Assembly (NCBI GenBank): GCA_963662175.1
Contig: OY759220.1
Location: forward strand, 42,690,136-42,754,135
Direction: 5' to 3'
From: Aradus depressus
Taxonomy: Eukaryota > Arthropoda > Insecta > Hemiptera > Aradidae
Length of the DNA: 64,000 nucleotides
Shown here: one piece after another, positions 47,501 to 55,141 of the stretch
How the letters are laid out: every line of letters starts with the position of its first letter
How positions within the stretch are numbered: the stretch's first letter is position 1
Program-made: the position numbers and the translations under genes
Notes under the pieces: generated by a model
Databases searched by the model: none
What the model was told of the DNA's origin: nothing
The model's input: the letters and a program-made list of their open reading frames with translations, nothing else

Positions 47501-50500
47501 AAAGAAAGAGGGAACTACATTGTGATATGTAGCTGTAAATCTGTAATATTTTTTGATGTCGCTATTTACCCATCTGGAGGTGCCATGTAATATAATGCAA
47601 TAAAGAAATAAATGAAATTAATTTTAATAGCTAATATTAGTAGGGCGCCGGTAGCTCAGTGGTAAGCGTGCTTGCCTTCTGAGCTCAATATCGTGGGTTC
47701 GAAACCCGACCGAGGCCCTTAGTTAATTTTATCTGGGAGGTAAAATAAACTTCAGCACGCCGTCCTTCGGATGGGACGTTAAGTGATGGTCTCGAGCCTT
47801 TACGATGTGAGGTCGGATTGGTGGTAAAAGTGACCAAACGTTTTTTTTCCCCCTGGAATTATGTTTTTCTGTCCTGCTCATGCAAATAAACAGAATTTAC
47901 GCAGAAGCCATAATTTGTTTATAATCAATAGCTTCTTTTTAAGTAATTAAAAAAACTATTTAGCTTGTAAAAATTCAACAATTTAAGCGATGGTCCCGAG
48001 CCTGTACGATCTCAGGTACTCATTAAAGACCCCCTACCCTAAGTGAATAAAAATTTAGGGTAGGCAAAATTTAGGACTCCCACAGTAGAGTCGGGTTCCT
48101 GCCCACCAGAGTGAGGAAAGAGCGCTCTGGTAGTAGGCGTTATGACCCTACATGAGTTAAAGCCTGGCATGAGTCATAATAACTAACTCTAATACCAGTT
48201 ATAGTTTCAAGCTCTTTTTAGTGTGTTTTGGTACCCTTGCAACCAAACCAATGACTTGTTGGGCTTAGATCCTATTATTATGTTTCATACTTTGAATCAT
48301 AGAGCACTTTTTGTTTAAATTTAATTTTTAGCATTTTTACCTTTTCAATTACACTATTCCTAATAATTGGGACCGACTAACGATGCAAGTAGCATTAGTA
48401 TTTTGTATAATATTTTATAAATATTATTTTAATGTTATACATTATTTTTTTGGTTTCAGGAAACATTCAGGATACGAAATTTAGTCGAACAATTATTCGA
48501 TCTTGTGCTCAGTTATCTTATGATCATGTACAAGTAAGTAAAGAGTTTTCTTTTGAGTAAACACTAAAAAGGTTTCTCATATCCTACGGTTGAGGTGCTA
48601 ACGGGAGTTAAAACTCGCATGGAAGAGTTGCTACAATATTTCATAGGCTTGCGCCGTTTGAAGTATTCAGCGAGATAAAAACCTTGAGCACGCCGTCCTT
48701 CGGATGGGAGGTTAAGCGAAGCTTTATCACCTCAGGATCAAAATGAGACCATTCCTAGAAAATGTCTGTTTGGATTACTCGTGCATCGTTCCTCGTTTTT
48801 CCGGATGAATTTCGACCAAATTTGGTACCATTTTGCTATTGTGGGAACCTCTATTGAGCCTGCAATCGTCAAGCTGTTCGAAAATTACGCTACATTTTAT
48901 ATTCACAAACTTTATGTTCTTAATATCAATTATCTTTGTTTATAGAGCACCTAATATATTTGGGTATTTGTATATTGAAGAGGAAGGTCCTTTAAAAGTT
49001 ACTAACAATTTTGATTCAAAATGATTTTGTGGTCAGTTGGAATGGAAAGAAACAATAGAATAAAACATACTGATGTCATAGCATTAATATACTAACTTAC
49101 AACTTTTATTTATCCTTAGAAAATTCTTGTATACAAATACGTAAATGTAACTTTCTTACGGAGCTACTTGTGCGCTTTGTTAAGCTTAAGTAATGCTCCT
49201 AATTCGGTCATAAGAGTTTTAGTACGATATAATACCCAGTTGGCTATAGAACCAAACAGCCCTATGGGAAGTTTCGTGTAGCTGCGATCAGCACATAATT
49301 TGTTTTTTATTTTTGTCCCTGCAGGTACAATCAATACGTTTTGTCCCACTTTAAAATATTCTATATTTACTTGTTTTGTTTAAGGCTTTAATAGAAGGAG
49401 AAGATGTGGAACTGCCAACACTACACAACGGTGCTACAAAAGACCTAATTAAGGAGGCCGTTTTGTCAATGTACATCATCTCGAAACACATCAAAGATAG
49501 GAGGTTTGCAGGCGGAGCTTTGAAAATAGACAATCAAAAGGTATGTACCATTTCTTATTATGTTTTATTTTATAAATAGTTTCATACTTCATTAAAAGGG
49601 TTAAAATAATTTATATTTTTCGAAGAAGGAATATGTACCATACATACTCGGGATTCCAGAATAAACGGCCAACAATAAAAAAAAAACACAATACAGTTGA
49701 AAATATACAATTTTTGCAAAGGAACAACGTTATAGCTCACGTTGAGATCTTTCAGAAAAGGTCCTCGGAAACTCAAAAATGGCTTAAATAAAATAAAATA
49801 GCTTTATTGACATTCTTTTAGGACAAAAGCCTCTCCTTTTGGAGGTTTTGAGTCTACTGCTCTTTCAACAGAAGAAATCAGAAAAGAATTTAACGATTGT
49901 TCCTAAATTAAATTAAATTATTTCTTAAGTAAAACTGTTACTTCTTGATTAAAAATAAAACAAGATAAAACAAAAGCAAAAAGTAAAAATGAGGGTTATT
50001 TCTTAAATAATACTGTTGCACATGTGTTCCATCTTTCTCTGTTCCTGGCCACTGTGCACCATCAATCCCCTATTCCTCGGGGGGGATCCTCGACGATGGG
50101 CTAAAGTCTGCGCGGAGTGGATTGCTAGAGACTGAAGAAGAGGAAAAGGAAGACCAGGACTGCGGTGGAGGGACGAGATAGTGGCTTAAATATCCATTTG
50201 AAAAGTCATCTTTCTTTCCTTTTAACACAACTGTTGTTATTATGGAGGTAGTTCGATAGATAACTTGGGGCTAGCAAAATACCAAGAGATTAGTCATGCT
50301 GAGTTAGTTATTGAAATCGGAGGATTGAGAATATCGAGCTATGATGTTCTCGTTACAATGTCATGAATGTTACATCCTCTAATATATATTTTTTCTGTTA
50401 TTTTATTGTCTTCAAAATTAGGCAAAATTTGAGAGAAGAAGAAATGTAACATTATACCAGAAAGTTCTTTACATTCTTCTTTGTTATTTTTGTATATACT

Positions 50501-53500
50501 TTAGTGTGTAAATAGTTACTATTCGCTTTCAACTTAAATTTTTGTTTTCAGCTCTGTTTTGAATTAAACCCTGATTGTTACCCGAAGAGTATGACAGTAT
50601 ATGAGATAAGAGACAGCAACAGGTAATTTGACATATTTTCCATAATATTCATAACATACTTTTGCGTAAATAATATAACAAAAAAATATAAACAGAAGTT
50701 CAAGGGTAGAGTCAGAAAAAAAAAACTAGGCATAGTTTATGTACAACCTAAGCTTACATTTTATTTAATAATCTACTTTCAGGTTATTAAGAAATTCAAT
50801 CCTTGCAATTAAGAAGGTTAAGAAAGTTTTAGGAGGTTAAGAGAGTTTAGAAGGTCAAGAAAGACAACTCGGTCTGTTAATCCTTGAAGTTAAGAAAGTT
50901 TTAGGAGGTTAAGAGAGTTTAGAAGGTCAAGAAAGACAACTCGGTCTGTTAATCCTTGAAGTTGAGAAAGTTTTAGGAGGTTAAGAGAGTTCAGAAGGTC
51001 AAGAAAGACAACTCGGTCTGTTAATCCTTGAAGTTAAGAAAGTTTTAGGAGGTTAAGAGAGTTTAGAAGATTGAGAAAGACAACTGGTTTGTTGATCCTT
51101 GCAATTAGCTTCATTAATTAGGTTAAGAACACATTCGAATCACATATTACTTAATAATCTACTTTCAGAATATGAGCCCATTGCTCCCAGAGGTCTTTAA
51201 AACGTTTTGAAGAGATAATTCCAGTTTTTTGAGTCCATCCTTTGACGCCTTCGGATGTTTATCAACTCCACCTCGGTTCCCGGGTCACGACTTTATTTAG
51301 AAATGTAGTGAACTCTAAAGTGAACGAAATAAAAGTTGTTTTATTTCCCCACCTCTACGTAGTGTAGGGTAATGTAACACGATACCTCCCGATAGAATCA
51401 ATCTATTCACACGAAATTTTATATGTGTACCAGAACTCTTGTGTATCCAGAACAGGGCGACACCTATTGATTTTCAGCTAAATTGGCCAAAGAGAAGGGA
51501 GGATTTAGAGGATGTAAGTCAAGCATTGATTATTGGAGAAAACGGTCCTGTTTTTGGTGATGGGCGAAAAGTTAATTGATTAGTTTGTTCTGGGGAAGCA
51601 GATTGCCGGTGATTCACCGACGCCTTTTTTATTTTCGCCTTCAATTTCAATGAAGGATTGCAACAAATACTAACAAGAAAAAACACATAAATTTTTCAGG
51701 CTGATTGAAGAATTTATGCTAAAGGCGAACGAAGCGGTAGCTCGTCACATCTACCAAGCAGAGCCCAAACTGGCCCTGCTCCGCCGACATGATCCTCCCA
51801 AGCTGGACATGTTGGTGAGGCAGGCAGAGTATTTAGAGAAGCTGGGCATCTCGCTCGACTGTTCCACTGCCGGAACTCTCCACAACTCCTTGATAAGGTA
51901 ACTTTAGATGATTCTATGTATTATATAATAATACAGACTTTTGCAAAGATTTATGATTAATATTGAGGCTATATTTACTTGCAGTTACTGCCAAGAAGAC
52001 CCCTTCAAAGCAGCCGTTTTAAATTTACTACTGACTAAACCAATGAATGTATGTATATTTTTTTATTATTTATCTATTTAGATGTCAGTAGCGCACGCTC
52101 AATAGAGGGAGGAATGGGCCGAAATTGGAATTTCTAATTCACTTCTGTGTTAATACTGCTAGATTAATTAAAATTGTTATTTAATTTATTTTCTACTGTT
52201 TAAATGTTATGTATTTTATATTATTAATAATATTCTGTATACTCTGATTTGGTTCTGAGAGCTCTTGCAAAATTTAAAATAATGAATTTCTATCTCATCC
52301 CCGAGGGCGCCGGTAGCTCAGAGATATGCGTGCTTCTCTTCTGAGCTCAAGATCGTGGGTTCGAAACCCGACCGAGGCCCTTAGTTTATTTTATCTGGGT
52401 GGTAAAATAAACTTAAGCACGCCGTTCTTCCGATCGGACGTTAAGCTATGGTCACGAGCCTGTACAATGTCAGATACTCGTTGAAGACCCTTACCCTAGG
52501 TGAATAAAAATTTAGGGTTGTACTAAGATTTAAAACTTCTACAGTAGAGTCGGGCTCATGTCTTCCAAAACAAAAGAGCGCTCTGGTAGTAGGCGATATG
52601 ACCTATCATGTCATTTAGGATAACATGTGACTCGAAAGCCGTGACGATATCTGGGCGTTAGAACTCAAATTGTGTTTTTCATTATTTATTCCTAGGAGTT
52701 TCAGAAAGTAAATCTGGTAACCAGCAATTATCTTTATGTAACCTCTCAGAATTCTTAACGCTCCTCCTTGAATGAACCATCTGAAAGTCTAGAGGAAGCC
52801 TGTATGAAGAAATCAATTGTTATTATTTGTTTTTTTTAGCGAGCAGTGTATTTTTGCGACTCGGAGGACACCCATCACTATGCTCTCAACCTGGAGCTGT
52901 ACACTCACTTCACCTCTCCCATCCGAAGATACGCTGATATCGTGGTACATCGGGTCCTCACAGCCTCCCTTGGACTGTCTACACTACCAGATTGGGACAT
53001 CCAAATCGTCACCGAGTAAGTTACTCTTCAGTTTTTTTGGCTTTCTACACAAACGATGGGTGATCTTGGGATAATTTGCAAGTCGATTAGGCCAAATCCC
53101 TTCGGGTTTGTTATATATTGATTAAGACTGATGCGTCGTGGTAATAGTTACCTTGTTTATTGCAGGTTTGCCCAGAACTGTAACCGCAAGAAGCTGCTTG
53201 CCAAGAGGGCCGGAGACATGAGCTCTGAGTTCTTCCGTCAGCTGTACATCCGGCAGTTGGGCGTGCTCCAGGTGGAGGCTGCTGTGTATTACGTCCACTC
53301 CAACTCTGTAGACGTCATTGTGCCCAGTCTAGCTCTCAACACTCGCGTCTACTGTGATGTAAGCTTTATTTTAGTTATTTATTTATTTTTTACTTCCCAA
53401 CCTATATGAAGTATAGGGGAAGTTATATAATTGGTCAGAAATTCATTGCGGAATTTTCAACGATGTTTTCCGACCTGATTCAAAAAATGAAAAAACAAAT

Positions 53501-54987
53501 GTCTGTGTATCTGAACACAACTCCCGGTAGAATGAATATAACGAGAAGAAAGTTTTTATGTGTATCCAGAACCCTCGTAAGGACGACACCTATTGATTTT
53601 CAGCCAAATTGGCCAAAGGGAAGAAGAAATTTTGTGGGAGGCTTAACTGGTGTTGTAATGAATGTATTGTCAGAAAATGTATGAGGATTCAGAAGTCACT
53701 ATGTAAGTCAAATACTGAGTTTTAGCCTTAACGGTCGATTAGGCGCCGGTAGCTCAGTGGTATGCGTGCTTGCTTACTGAGTTCAAGAACGCTGGTTCGA
53801 AACTCCCCCGAGGCCCTTAGTTTCTTTTATCTGGGAGGTAAAAAAAAACTTGCGCACGCCGTCCATTGGATGGGACGTTAAGCGATGGTTCCGAACTTGT
53901 ACGATGTCAGGTACTCGTTAAAGACCCCCTAGTCTAGGTAACTAAACCTAGGAAATTTTGGACTCCTACAGTAGAGTCGGCCTCATGTCCACCAAAGCGA
54001 CGGAACGGCTCTGGTAGTAGGCGATATGACCTCGAAGGTAAAAGCCCAAGCATTAATCACAATACCTGTATAGTCATTTGTTTTGTATTATTTGTTCATT
54101 TATTTTTTACGAATCACATTTGTGTCCGACTCTAAGATTTAATAACTTATGTAGGTATGCAATTTATAAGTTATCTTGATAAATACATTTTTTTTCATAT
54201 TACCTTGTTATGGTTTAAAGTAAATAAAGATTATTATTATTATTATTATTACCATGTCCCCCACTCCATTATTTATTATAATTATATATTGACAAACAAT
54301 CGATCAGTGGAAGAATGTTTGTGCAACGCTAACAGGGAAGGGATAAGAGCATTGGATCCTTAGATCCCTAGGAGTACACACCAGGCCTGAAAAACATATG
54401 TATATACTAAAAGGGAGTCTCACCACTGTGTGATTTCTCCTCTCTTGATTTTGACATTGTCAGTTTTTCTTTGTTAATACATTTGTTGTATATATTCTTT
54501 ATACAATTTTAAATATCTGTTTGTAAATGAAAAAAATAAGAAGGGCTTCGCTGCGATATTTTCTCTTTTTGACATTGAACTCAGATTGTAAATTAAGAGT
54601 TGGTATATTCAGTGTTAGAAGCTTTTGTGCCCATAGAAAAATGAACATTTTGTTCTTGTCATTCTTGAATGTATAGGGAATCGGAAAAAATTGGTGATGC
54701 AAGGCCAATGCGAAACGTTTCCTATTGGACAATATAATTTAAATATTTAATTTAAAGTATTACAACTTTTTTTTTTATTTCAGAGAATTGAGGATGCTAC
54801 GATTATCGGTGTAGATCAGAGCGGTAACGAAGTGAAACGGCTGGTGCTGGAGTGGAAAGGAGTTGAAGTACTACAAGAGTTGACTTTGTTCAGTAAAGTT
54901 ATGATAGAAGTAACAGCTCCTCCGAAATACACCACACCAGAAGTCACCCTCCTGCCGCCGGTCTTAGGATCTGTTGGGGCCAGCTGA
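15017..54987 (+). CDS. Dis3l2: DIS3-like exonuclease 2 (DIS3L2) with long N-terminal extension, 32 coding exons
   Basis: Exons: 15017-15090, 16942-17040, 18696-18788, 19284-19379, 19648-19743, 20972-20998, 21103-21174, 22094-22171, 22266-22667, 23944-24167, 25508-25595, 26182-26301, 26712-26749, 30329-30831, 31947-32335, 33241-33369, 34877-34988, 35779-35832, 37676-37777, 38752-38787, 40120-40343, 42573-42743, 44235-44399, 45218-45345, 48460-48533, 49385-49540, 50552-50622, 51700-51897, 51985-52048, 52840-53015, 53166-53358, 54784-54987. All introns are GT-AG and the frame is kept throughout (4656 nt, TGA at 54985). DIS3L2 is a cytoplasmic RNase II/RNB 3'-5' exonuclease that degrades oligouridylated RNAs such as pre-let-7. 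The RNB signature [13 protein letters not shown] carries Asp1084, 1090, 1092 and 1093, so the enzyme should be active; [20 protein letters not shown] is the second family hallmark. No PIN domain is seen, which fits DIS3L2 and not DIS3. The known family is about 900-1050 residues; this model is 1551 because of exons 1-13. An acceptor at 14998-14999 shows a 5' UTR intron upstream of the ATG. Confidence 0.9.
15091..16734 (+). other. DIS3L2 intron 1, nothing recognised
   Basis: AT-rich intron sequence with a TG microsatellite at 15780; the open frames in it have no protein-like character. Confidence 0.5.
16735..16824. mobile_element. Very short pogo/Tigger-like remnant
   Basis: CAGTCAATGTCGTCGTTA at 16735 and TATACAAGGTTTTGACTG ending 16824, both next to TA. 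Inner GTCGTTAT-type motifs are shared by the two ends. Too short to contain more than the termini. Confidence 0.5.
17643..17787 (-). repeat. SINE family A, internally deleted copy
   Basis: Tail end and tRNA-like head joined through a T run; flanked by AATTT(T)GTACCTATA on both sides, a target duplication. Confidence 0.8.
18370..18415 (-). ncRNA. Degenerate hammerhead motif
   Basis: Minus strand: core ACAATGA in place of CTGATGA, stem II GGGAAG/CTTCTC, GAAA (18386-18383), stem III ACGT then T, stem I TTC/GAA. Core changes should inactivate it. Flanked by an inverted repeat around 18463-18545 (AATGTCTATTCCACTAAA and its mirror). Confidence 0.45.
18985..19203 (+). repeat. SINE family A, old degenerate copy
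   Basis: B box GTGGGTTCGAAAACGACC then core and tail segments with many changes. Confidence 0.7.
20596..20916 (-). repeat. SINE family A copy inserted in (AT)n
   Basis: Full span with small deletions; ATATATATA on both sides. End type is AACTAACTAAC rather than CCTAA. Confidence 0.85.
21451..21800 (+). other. Possible alternative last exon of the DIS3L2 gene
   Basis: After the acceptor ATATTATAG (21442-21450), splicing from exon 7 (phase 2) would read [13 protein letters not shown], with TGA at 21476-21478. AATAAA follows at 21776-21781. This would give a ~194-residue Pro-rich protein without nuclease. The sites are reasonable but nothing beyond motif order supports use. Confidence 0.25.
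22094..22667 (+). CDS. Dis3l2: DIS3L2 gene exons 8-9: 12-residue tandem repeat region
   Basis: Exon 8 (22094-22171) encodes [20 protein letters not shown] and a Leu-rich end. Exon 9 (22266-22667) has [15 protein letters not shown] followed by nine full and one partial copy of a 36-bp unit (from 22312), consensus [12 protein letters not shown] with variants such as [10 protein letters not shown] and [10 protein letters not shown]. The repeat stays open in two other frames (minus 22231-22647 and plus 22322-22702), a simple consequence of a 36-bp unit without stops. The units differ mostly at third bases and at Pro/Gln/His after Ala, so the array is polymorphism-prone but under frame constraint. 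Confidence 0.75.
22962..23163 (-). repeat. SINE family A, head-truncated copy
   Basis: Tail and core present; stops before the B box. Confidence 0.8.
23531..23864 (-). repeat. SINE family A copy with three TTAGG units at the tail
   Basis: Begins GAGGTTAGGTTAGGTTTTAT on the plus strand; flanked by ATGCTTTCT on both sides. Confidence 0.88.
23944..26749 (+). CDS. Dis3l2: DIS3L2 gene exons 10-13: Cys-rich knuckle and helical segment
   Basis: Exons 23944-24167, 25508-25595, 26182-26301 and 26712-26749, residues ~346-502. Cys358-X6-Cys365-X5-Cys371-X3-His375 ([18 protein letters not shown]) fits the spacing of a CCCH zinc finger, although the aromatic residues usual in RNA-binding CCCH fingers are not obvious. 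It is followed by the charged helix-like [20 protein letters not shown] and a second segment, [21 protein letters not shown] do not recognise the combination. It is the most domain-like part of the extension and could be an RNA- or protein-binding module added to the nuclease. Confidence 0.7.
24455..25008 (-). repeat. Repeat C, near-complete copy
   Basis: Three units and the characteristic end ACTTCCCCTATACTTCGTGT+AGCTGAGGAAGTAAAA (~24973-25008). Confidence 0.85.
25650..25826 (-). repeat. SINE family A, tail half
   Basis: From TTAGTTATTATGACCCCTGC to TCTTTAACGAGG, then unique sequence. Confidence 0.8.
27196..27325 (-). repeat. SINE family B, head part
   Basis: Reverse complement of the family B head and B box (GATTCGGACCCGCAAACCAT, CGGCCACCATGGCTCTC). 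Inserted in the left arm of the large inverted repeat but absent from the right arm, so it post-dates the inverted duplication. Confidence 0.75.
27356..27622 (+). repeat. SINE family A, left arm of a large inverted repeat
   Basis: 5'-truncated copy ending AACCTAACCTAACCT; flanked by AATATCAAAATT on both sides. Confidence 0.85.
27750..28135 (-). repeat. SINE family A, right arm of the inverted repeat
   Basis: Full-length, with two small internal duplications (ACCAGACTACCAG near 27805 and an extra TCACCTAGGATAGGAGTC block near 27900). Flanked by the same AATATCAAAATT-type site as the left-arm copy, in mirror order. Confidence 0.88.
28205..28250 (+). ncRNA. Degenerate hammerhead motif (copy also at 29165-29210)
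   Basis: TTGATCA (28214-28220), stem II GCC-TTAAT-GGC, GAAA (28233-28236), ACGT, T, with stem I GTT/AAC. Spacing is exact but two core bases are changed. Repeated 960 bp downstream by the tandem duplication. Confidence 0.45.
28768..29095 (-). repeat. SINE family A, first copy in the 960-bp duplication
   Basis: Identical to the copy 960 bp downstream except its last ~20 bp, which match the copy at 27750-28135 instead. Confidence 0.9.
29728..30055 (-). repeat. SINE family A, second copy in the 960-bp duplication
   Basis: As the previous copy but with the terminal GAGCTATCGGTGCCCTCATGG variant, followed by unique sequence. Confidence 0.9.
30329..33369 (+). CDS. Dis3l2: DIS3L2 gene exons 14-16: Lys/Glu-rich leader of the nuclease
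   Basis: Exons 30329-30831, 31947-32335 and 33241-33369, residues ~503-842. Strongly basic, low complexity: runs such as [20 protein letters not shown] and [20 protein letters not shown], ending in an acidic linker. A Lys-rich disordered leader before the cold-shock domains is usual in DIS3L2. Exon 14 holds in-frame Met codons (first at 30352) that could start a conventional-length protein of about 1040 residues if a second promoter exists in intron 13. The other two frames of exon 14 are open by chance. Confidence 0.8.
31440..31797 (+). repeat. Repeat C, head-truncated copy
   Basis: Units at 31480 and 31620, end at GTCCGTTATTCACCGTC. Confidence 0.8.
31863..31917. repeat. Hairpin, 22-bp perfect arms
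   Basis: CCATAGCAAATCTCCCCTCG+CA (31863-31884) and its reverse complement (31896-31917), 11-nt loop. Ends 29 nt before exon 15 of DIS3L2. Confidence 0.9.
32694..32838. repeat. ~72-bp tandem duplication
   Basis: TTTTAAGGGCAAATAGT and GTGTACNTTTATATAAA segments occur twice, at 32698 and 32768, with several differences. Confidence 0.8.
33779..34125 (-). repeat. SINE family A, full-length young copy
   Basis: Exact 15-bp target duplication AGATGGTTTTTTAAG at 33764-33778 and 34126-34140; near-consensus throughout. Confidence 0.92.
34231..34395 (-). repeat. SINE family A fragment with internal deletion
   Basis: Tail CATGCCCGGGAGTCTACCAT joins directly to the middle core; head missing. Confidence 0.75.
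34877..42743 (+). CDS. Dis3l2: DIS3L2 gene exons 17-22: cold-shock domain region
   Basis: Exons 34877-34988, 35779-35832, 37676-37777, 38752-38787, 40120-40343 and 42573-42743. [38 protein letters not shown] and [17 protein letters not shown] match the first cold-shock domain of DIS3L2 (its RINPK and RNRAL-GD-VVV motifs). [19 protein letters not shown] begins the second. [20 protein letters not shown] matches the G-IE-ET-GIL-E segment just before RNB. These domains guide RNA into the catalytic channel. Introns 18, 19 and 21 each hold copies of repeat C and DNA transposons. Confidence 0.88.
35056..35657 (-). repeat. SINE family A copy split by a GC-rich retroelement
   Basis: Parts 35056-35146 and 35495-35657 are successive SINE segments, the second with a small deletion. 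Confidence 0.8.
35155..35490 (-). mobile_element. GC-rich non-LTR retroelement 3' fragment
   Basis: On the minus strand a G/C-rich stretch ends GGGGCCGGTACATC followed by a poly(A) run (T run at 35147-35157 on the plus strand). It interrupts a SINE copy. Composition is far from the surroundings. Family not identified; an R1/CR1-like 3' UTR is possible. Confidence 0.5.
36355..37055 (+). mobile_element. Non-autonomous PIF/Harbinger element
   Basis: Ends GAGTACGTCTACATTGGTGC (36355) and GCACCAATGTAGACGTAGCT (37055) are inverted repeats; both sides carry TAA (36352-36354 and 37056-37058), the Harbinger target duplication. Removing the element restores a continuous copy of repeat C (CCCCATAAGGATGAC). 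The interior has an N-terminal transposase remnant and a long C tract near 36862. Its subterminal 5' region recurs at 39702. Confidence 0.85.
36619..36860 (+). pseudogene. PIF/Harbinger transposase N-terminal remnant
   Basis: Reads [27 protein letters not shown]-stop, then [20 protein letters not shown] and [20 protein letters not shown], matching the RRWW-RDWL-RN ... F-N-RMS-F-LL layout of the Harbinger transposase N-terminus. One in-frame TAG (36715-36717) and a TAA at about 36857 break it; the catalytic DDE part is absent. Confidence 0.7.
38531..38580. repeat. (CA)n(TA)n microsatellite
   Basis: CACACACACACA followed by a TATATA run. A TGTGTG run also stands at 15780-15794. Confidence 0.9.
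38955..39470 (+). repeat. Dispersed repeat with an open frame
   Basis: 38955-39110 recurs at 45495-45545 plus 46310-46440 (ATTATAAGTAATTTTTGTTTA, GGTGACACTG.CATTACTA). The frame 39049-39471 is open for 140 codons ([20 protein letters not shown]) but I see no family; it may be a transposon relic. Confidence 0.4.
39702..39868 (+). mobile_element. 5' fragment of the same PIF/Harbinger family
   Basis: ACGTCTACATTGGTGAGCTT and the following ~160 bp are nearly identical to 36357-36520. Match stops after CGTTCAATATTAA; no right end seen. Confidence 0.8.
40645..41348. mobile_element. Pogo/Tigger-like element nested in repeat C
   Basis: Left end CAGTAAACCCCCTCTTTACGG (TA before it) and right end AGAAGGGTTTTACGG (TA at 41349-41350). 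A subterminal 17-bp inverted repeat (41288-41304 and 41324-41340, CCCTTCTGCAACGGACA) and the motif AACGGACAC repeat near both ends. It splits a copy of repeat C (40420-40644 and 41351-41520) and itself contains the hammerhead-bearing insert around 40961-41164. Confidence 0.7.
41099..41164 (+). ncRNA. Candidate hammerhead ribozyme, Penelope type
   Basis: CTGATGA (41111-41117), stem II GGCC/GGTC, GAAA (41137-41140), palindromic stem III ACGT then A. Outer stem I AAGCAAT (41099-41105) pairs with ATTGCTT (41158-41164). Four extra bases (TAAT) between core and stem II may weaken it. Preceded by inverted repeats 40961-40981/41004-41024 and 41025-41035/41063-41073. Confidence 0.6.
41701..42252 (-). 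mobile_element. LINE 3' end with RNase H domain remnant
   Basis: Minus strand reads [20 protein letters not shown], a classic RNase H C-terminal motif of I/jockey-type LINEs, then [31 protein letters not shown] and CSC, the zinc-knuckle tail. Several stops. Poly(A) shows as T run at 41702-41712. Intron 21 of DIS3L2, antisense. Confidence 0.75.
42962..43146 (+). repeat. SINE family A, old head-truncated copy
   Basis: Core is deleted in part; GTCGGGCTCATGG...GCGCTCTGGTTGTAGG identifies the family. Confidence 0.75.
43325..43577. mobile_element. Short hAT-like MITE
   Basis: Exact 8-bp flanks GTCTAGCC at 43317-43324 and 43578-43585; ends TAGGGGACGC and GTCGACCACTG give weakly matching hAT-type termini. 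No coding content. Confidence 0.6.
43647..44069. mobile_element. MITE with AGGGCCGTCCATAAA-type ends
   Basis: Left end AGGGATCATCCATAAA and right end CAATTTATGGACGGCCCT form imperfect inverted repeats. The AT-rich interior is non-coding. Similar ends occur singly at about 14298 (GGGGTCATCCATAAAT) and 37437 (GGGGCGTCCATAAATG), so the family has other truncated members here. Confidence 0.55.
44235..54987 (+). CDS. Dis3l2: DIS3L2 gene exons 23-32: RNB catalytic domain and C-terminal S1-like region
   Basis: Exons 44235-44399 to 54784-54987. The RNB core reads [36 protein letters not shown], then the [19 protein letters not shown] helix, [61 protein letters not shown] and [20 protein letters not shown]; order and spacing follow the family. 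The S1-like region (exons 31-32) is more divergent and ends VLGSVGAS. Without exon 24 the reading frame would still be broken, so the exons are not freely skippable. Many introns of this part hold SINEs, LINE tails and tandem repeats without disturbing splice sites. Confidence 0.92.
45555..46245. mobile_element. TA-flanked MITE, 691 bp
   Basis: Ends AAGTGCACGCCGCTTAATG (left) and ATTAAGCGGTGTGCATTG (right), both next to TA; internal GATCAC motifs recur near both ends. No transposase. It interrupts a dispersed repeat seen intact at 38955-39080. Confidence 0.65.
46750..46806 (+). ncRNA. Degenerate hammerhead motif
   Basis: CTGATGA (46764-46770), GAAA (46786-46789), palindromic stem III ACCGGT then A. 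Stem II is weak (GG/CC) and stem I poor, so probably inactive. Neighbouring ATTGTCTATTCCA matches 18474, linking it to the motif there. Confidence 0.45.
46935..47485 (+). mobile_element. Young 5'-truncated LINE insertion
   Basis: Exact 11-bp target duplication AAAGCCTTGTC at 46924-46934 and 47486-47496; (A)n tail just before the right copy. The frame is open from the left end to TGA at 47350-47352: [18 protein letters not shown] text, [20 protein letters not shown], then a [14 protein letters not shown] zinc-knuckle-like end, the C-terminal part of an I/jockey-type ORF2. Exact flanks and absence of stops suggest a recent insertion. Confidence 0.85.
47643..48190 (+). repeat. SINE family A copy with ~160-bp insert
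   Basis: SINE 5' part 47643-47815 and 3' part ~47982-48190. The block around AAGCGATGGTCCCGAGCCTG is present on both sides of the insert in partly different versions, so this may be two overlapping truncated copies rather than a simple insertion. Confidence 0.8.
48663..48733 (+). repeat. SINE family A core fragment
   Basis: GCACGCCGTCCTTCGGATGG and neighbours only. Confidence 0.65.
49785..50195. mobile_element. LINE-related fragment with RWAK...RWRDE text
   Basis: Plus-strand 50095-50180 reads [34 protein letters not shown], like the C-terminal end of RTE/CR1-type LINEs. Similar flanks TGGCTTAAAT occur at 49771 and 50181. The middle portion is not recognised and orientation of the whole insert is unclear. 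Confidence 0.4.
50800..51118. repeat. 72-bp minisatellite, about four copies
   Basis: AGAAAGTTTTAGGAGGTTAA recurs at 50821, 50893, 50965 and 51037, exactly 72 bp apart; unit also contains ACAACTCGGTCTGTTAATCC. In intron 27 of DIS3L2. Confidence 0.92.
51350..51628 (+). repeat. Repeat C, short copy
   Basis: Head CTACGTAGTGTAGGGTAATG, one to two units, end TTGCCGGTGATTCACCGACG. Confidence 0.8.
52303..52608 (+). repeat. SINE family A copy
   Basis: Complete head and core; end truncated after GTAGGCGATATGACC. Confidence 0.88.
53396..53739 (+). repeat. Repeat C, end-truncated copy
   Basis: Head TATGAAGTATAGGGGAAGTT, two units, then a family A SINE starts in place of the end. Confidence 0.8.
53740..54063 (+). 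repeat. SINE family A copy
   Basis: Head AGGCGCCGGTAGCTCAGTGG to end near CATTAATCACAATA; inserted next to the end of a repeat C copy. Confidence 0.88.
54680..54725 (+). ncRNA. Degenerate hammerhead motif
   Basis: TTGGTGA (54691-54697), stem II GCA/TGC, GAAA (54712-54715), ACGT, T, and GGA/TCC outer pairing. Two core changes. In the last intron of DIS3L2. Confidence 0.4.
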
Positions 54988-55141
54988 AGACTTGCTGGGA
55001 GCAGGAGGCGGCAGCCCGGGGACACAGGCCCCGCCTAAAATGGGTGTCTTCTCAGATAACATTCACCAACTGATTCTATAAAATCTAATCTTAATATTTT
55101 ATTTCATAAGGACTTGATTTTATCTCTCTTAATGATTTATA

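Noticed and set aside
50800..51118. Possible CRISPR-like array
   Set aside because: Whole 72-bp units repeat without unique spacers, and the sequence is an intron of a eukaryotic gene: a minisatellite.
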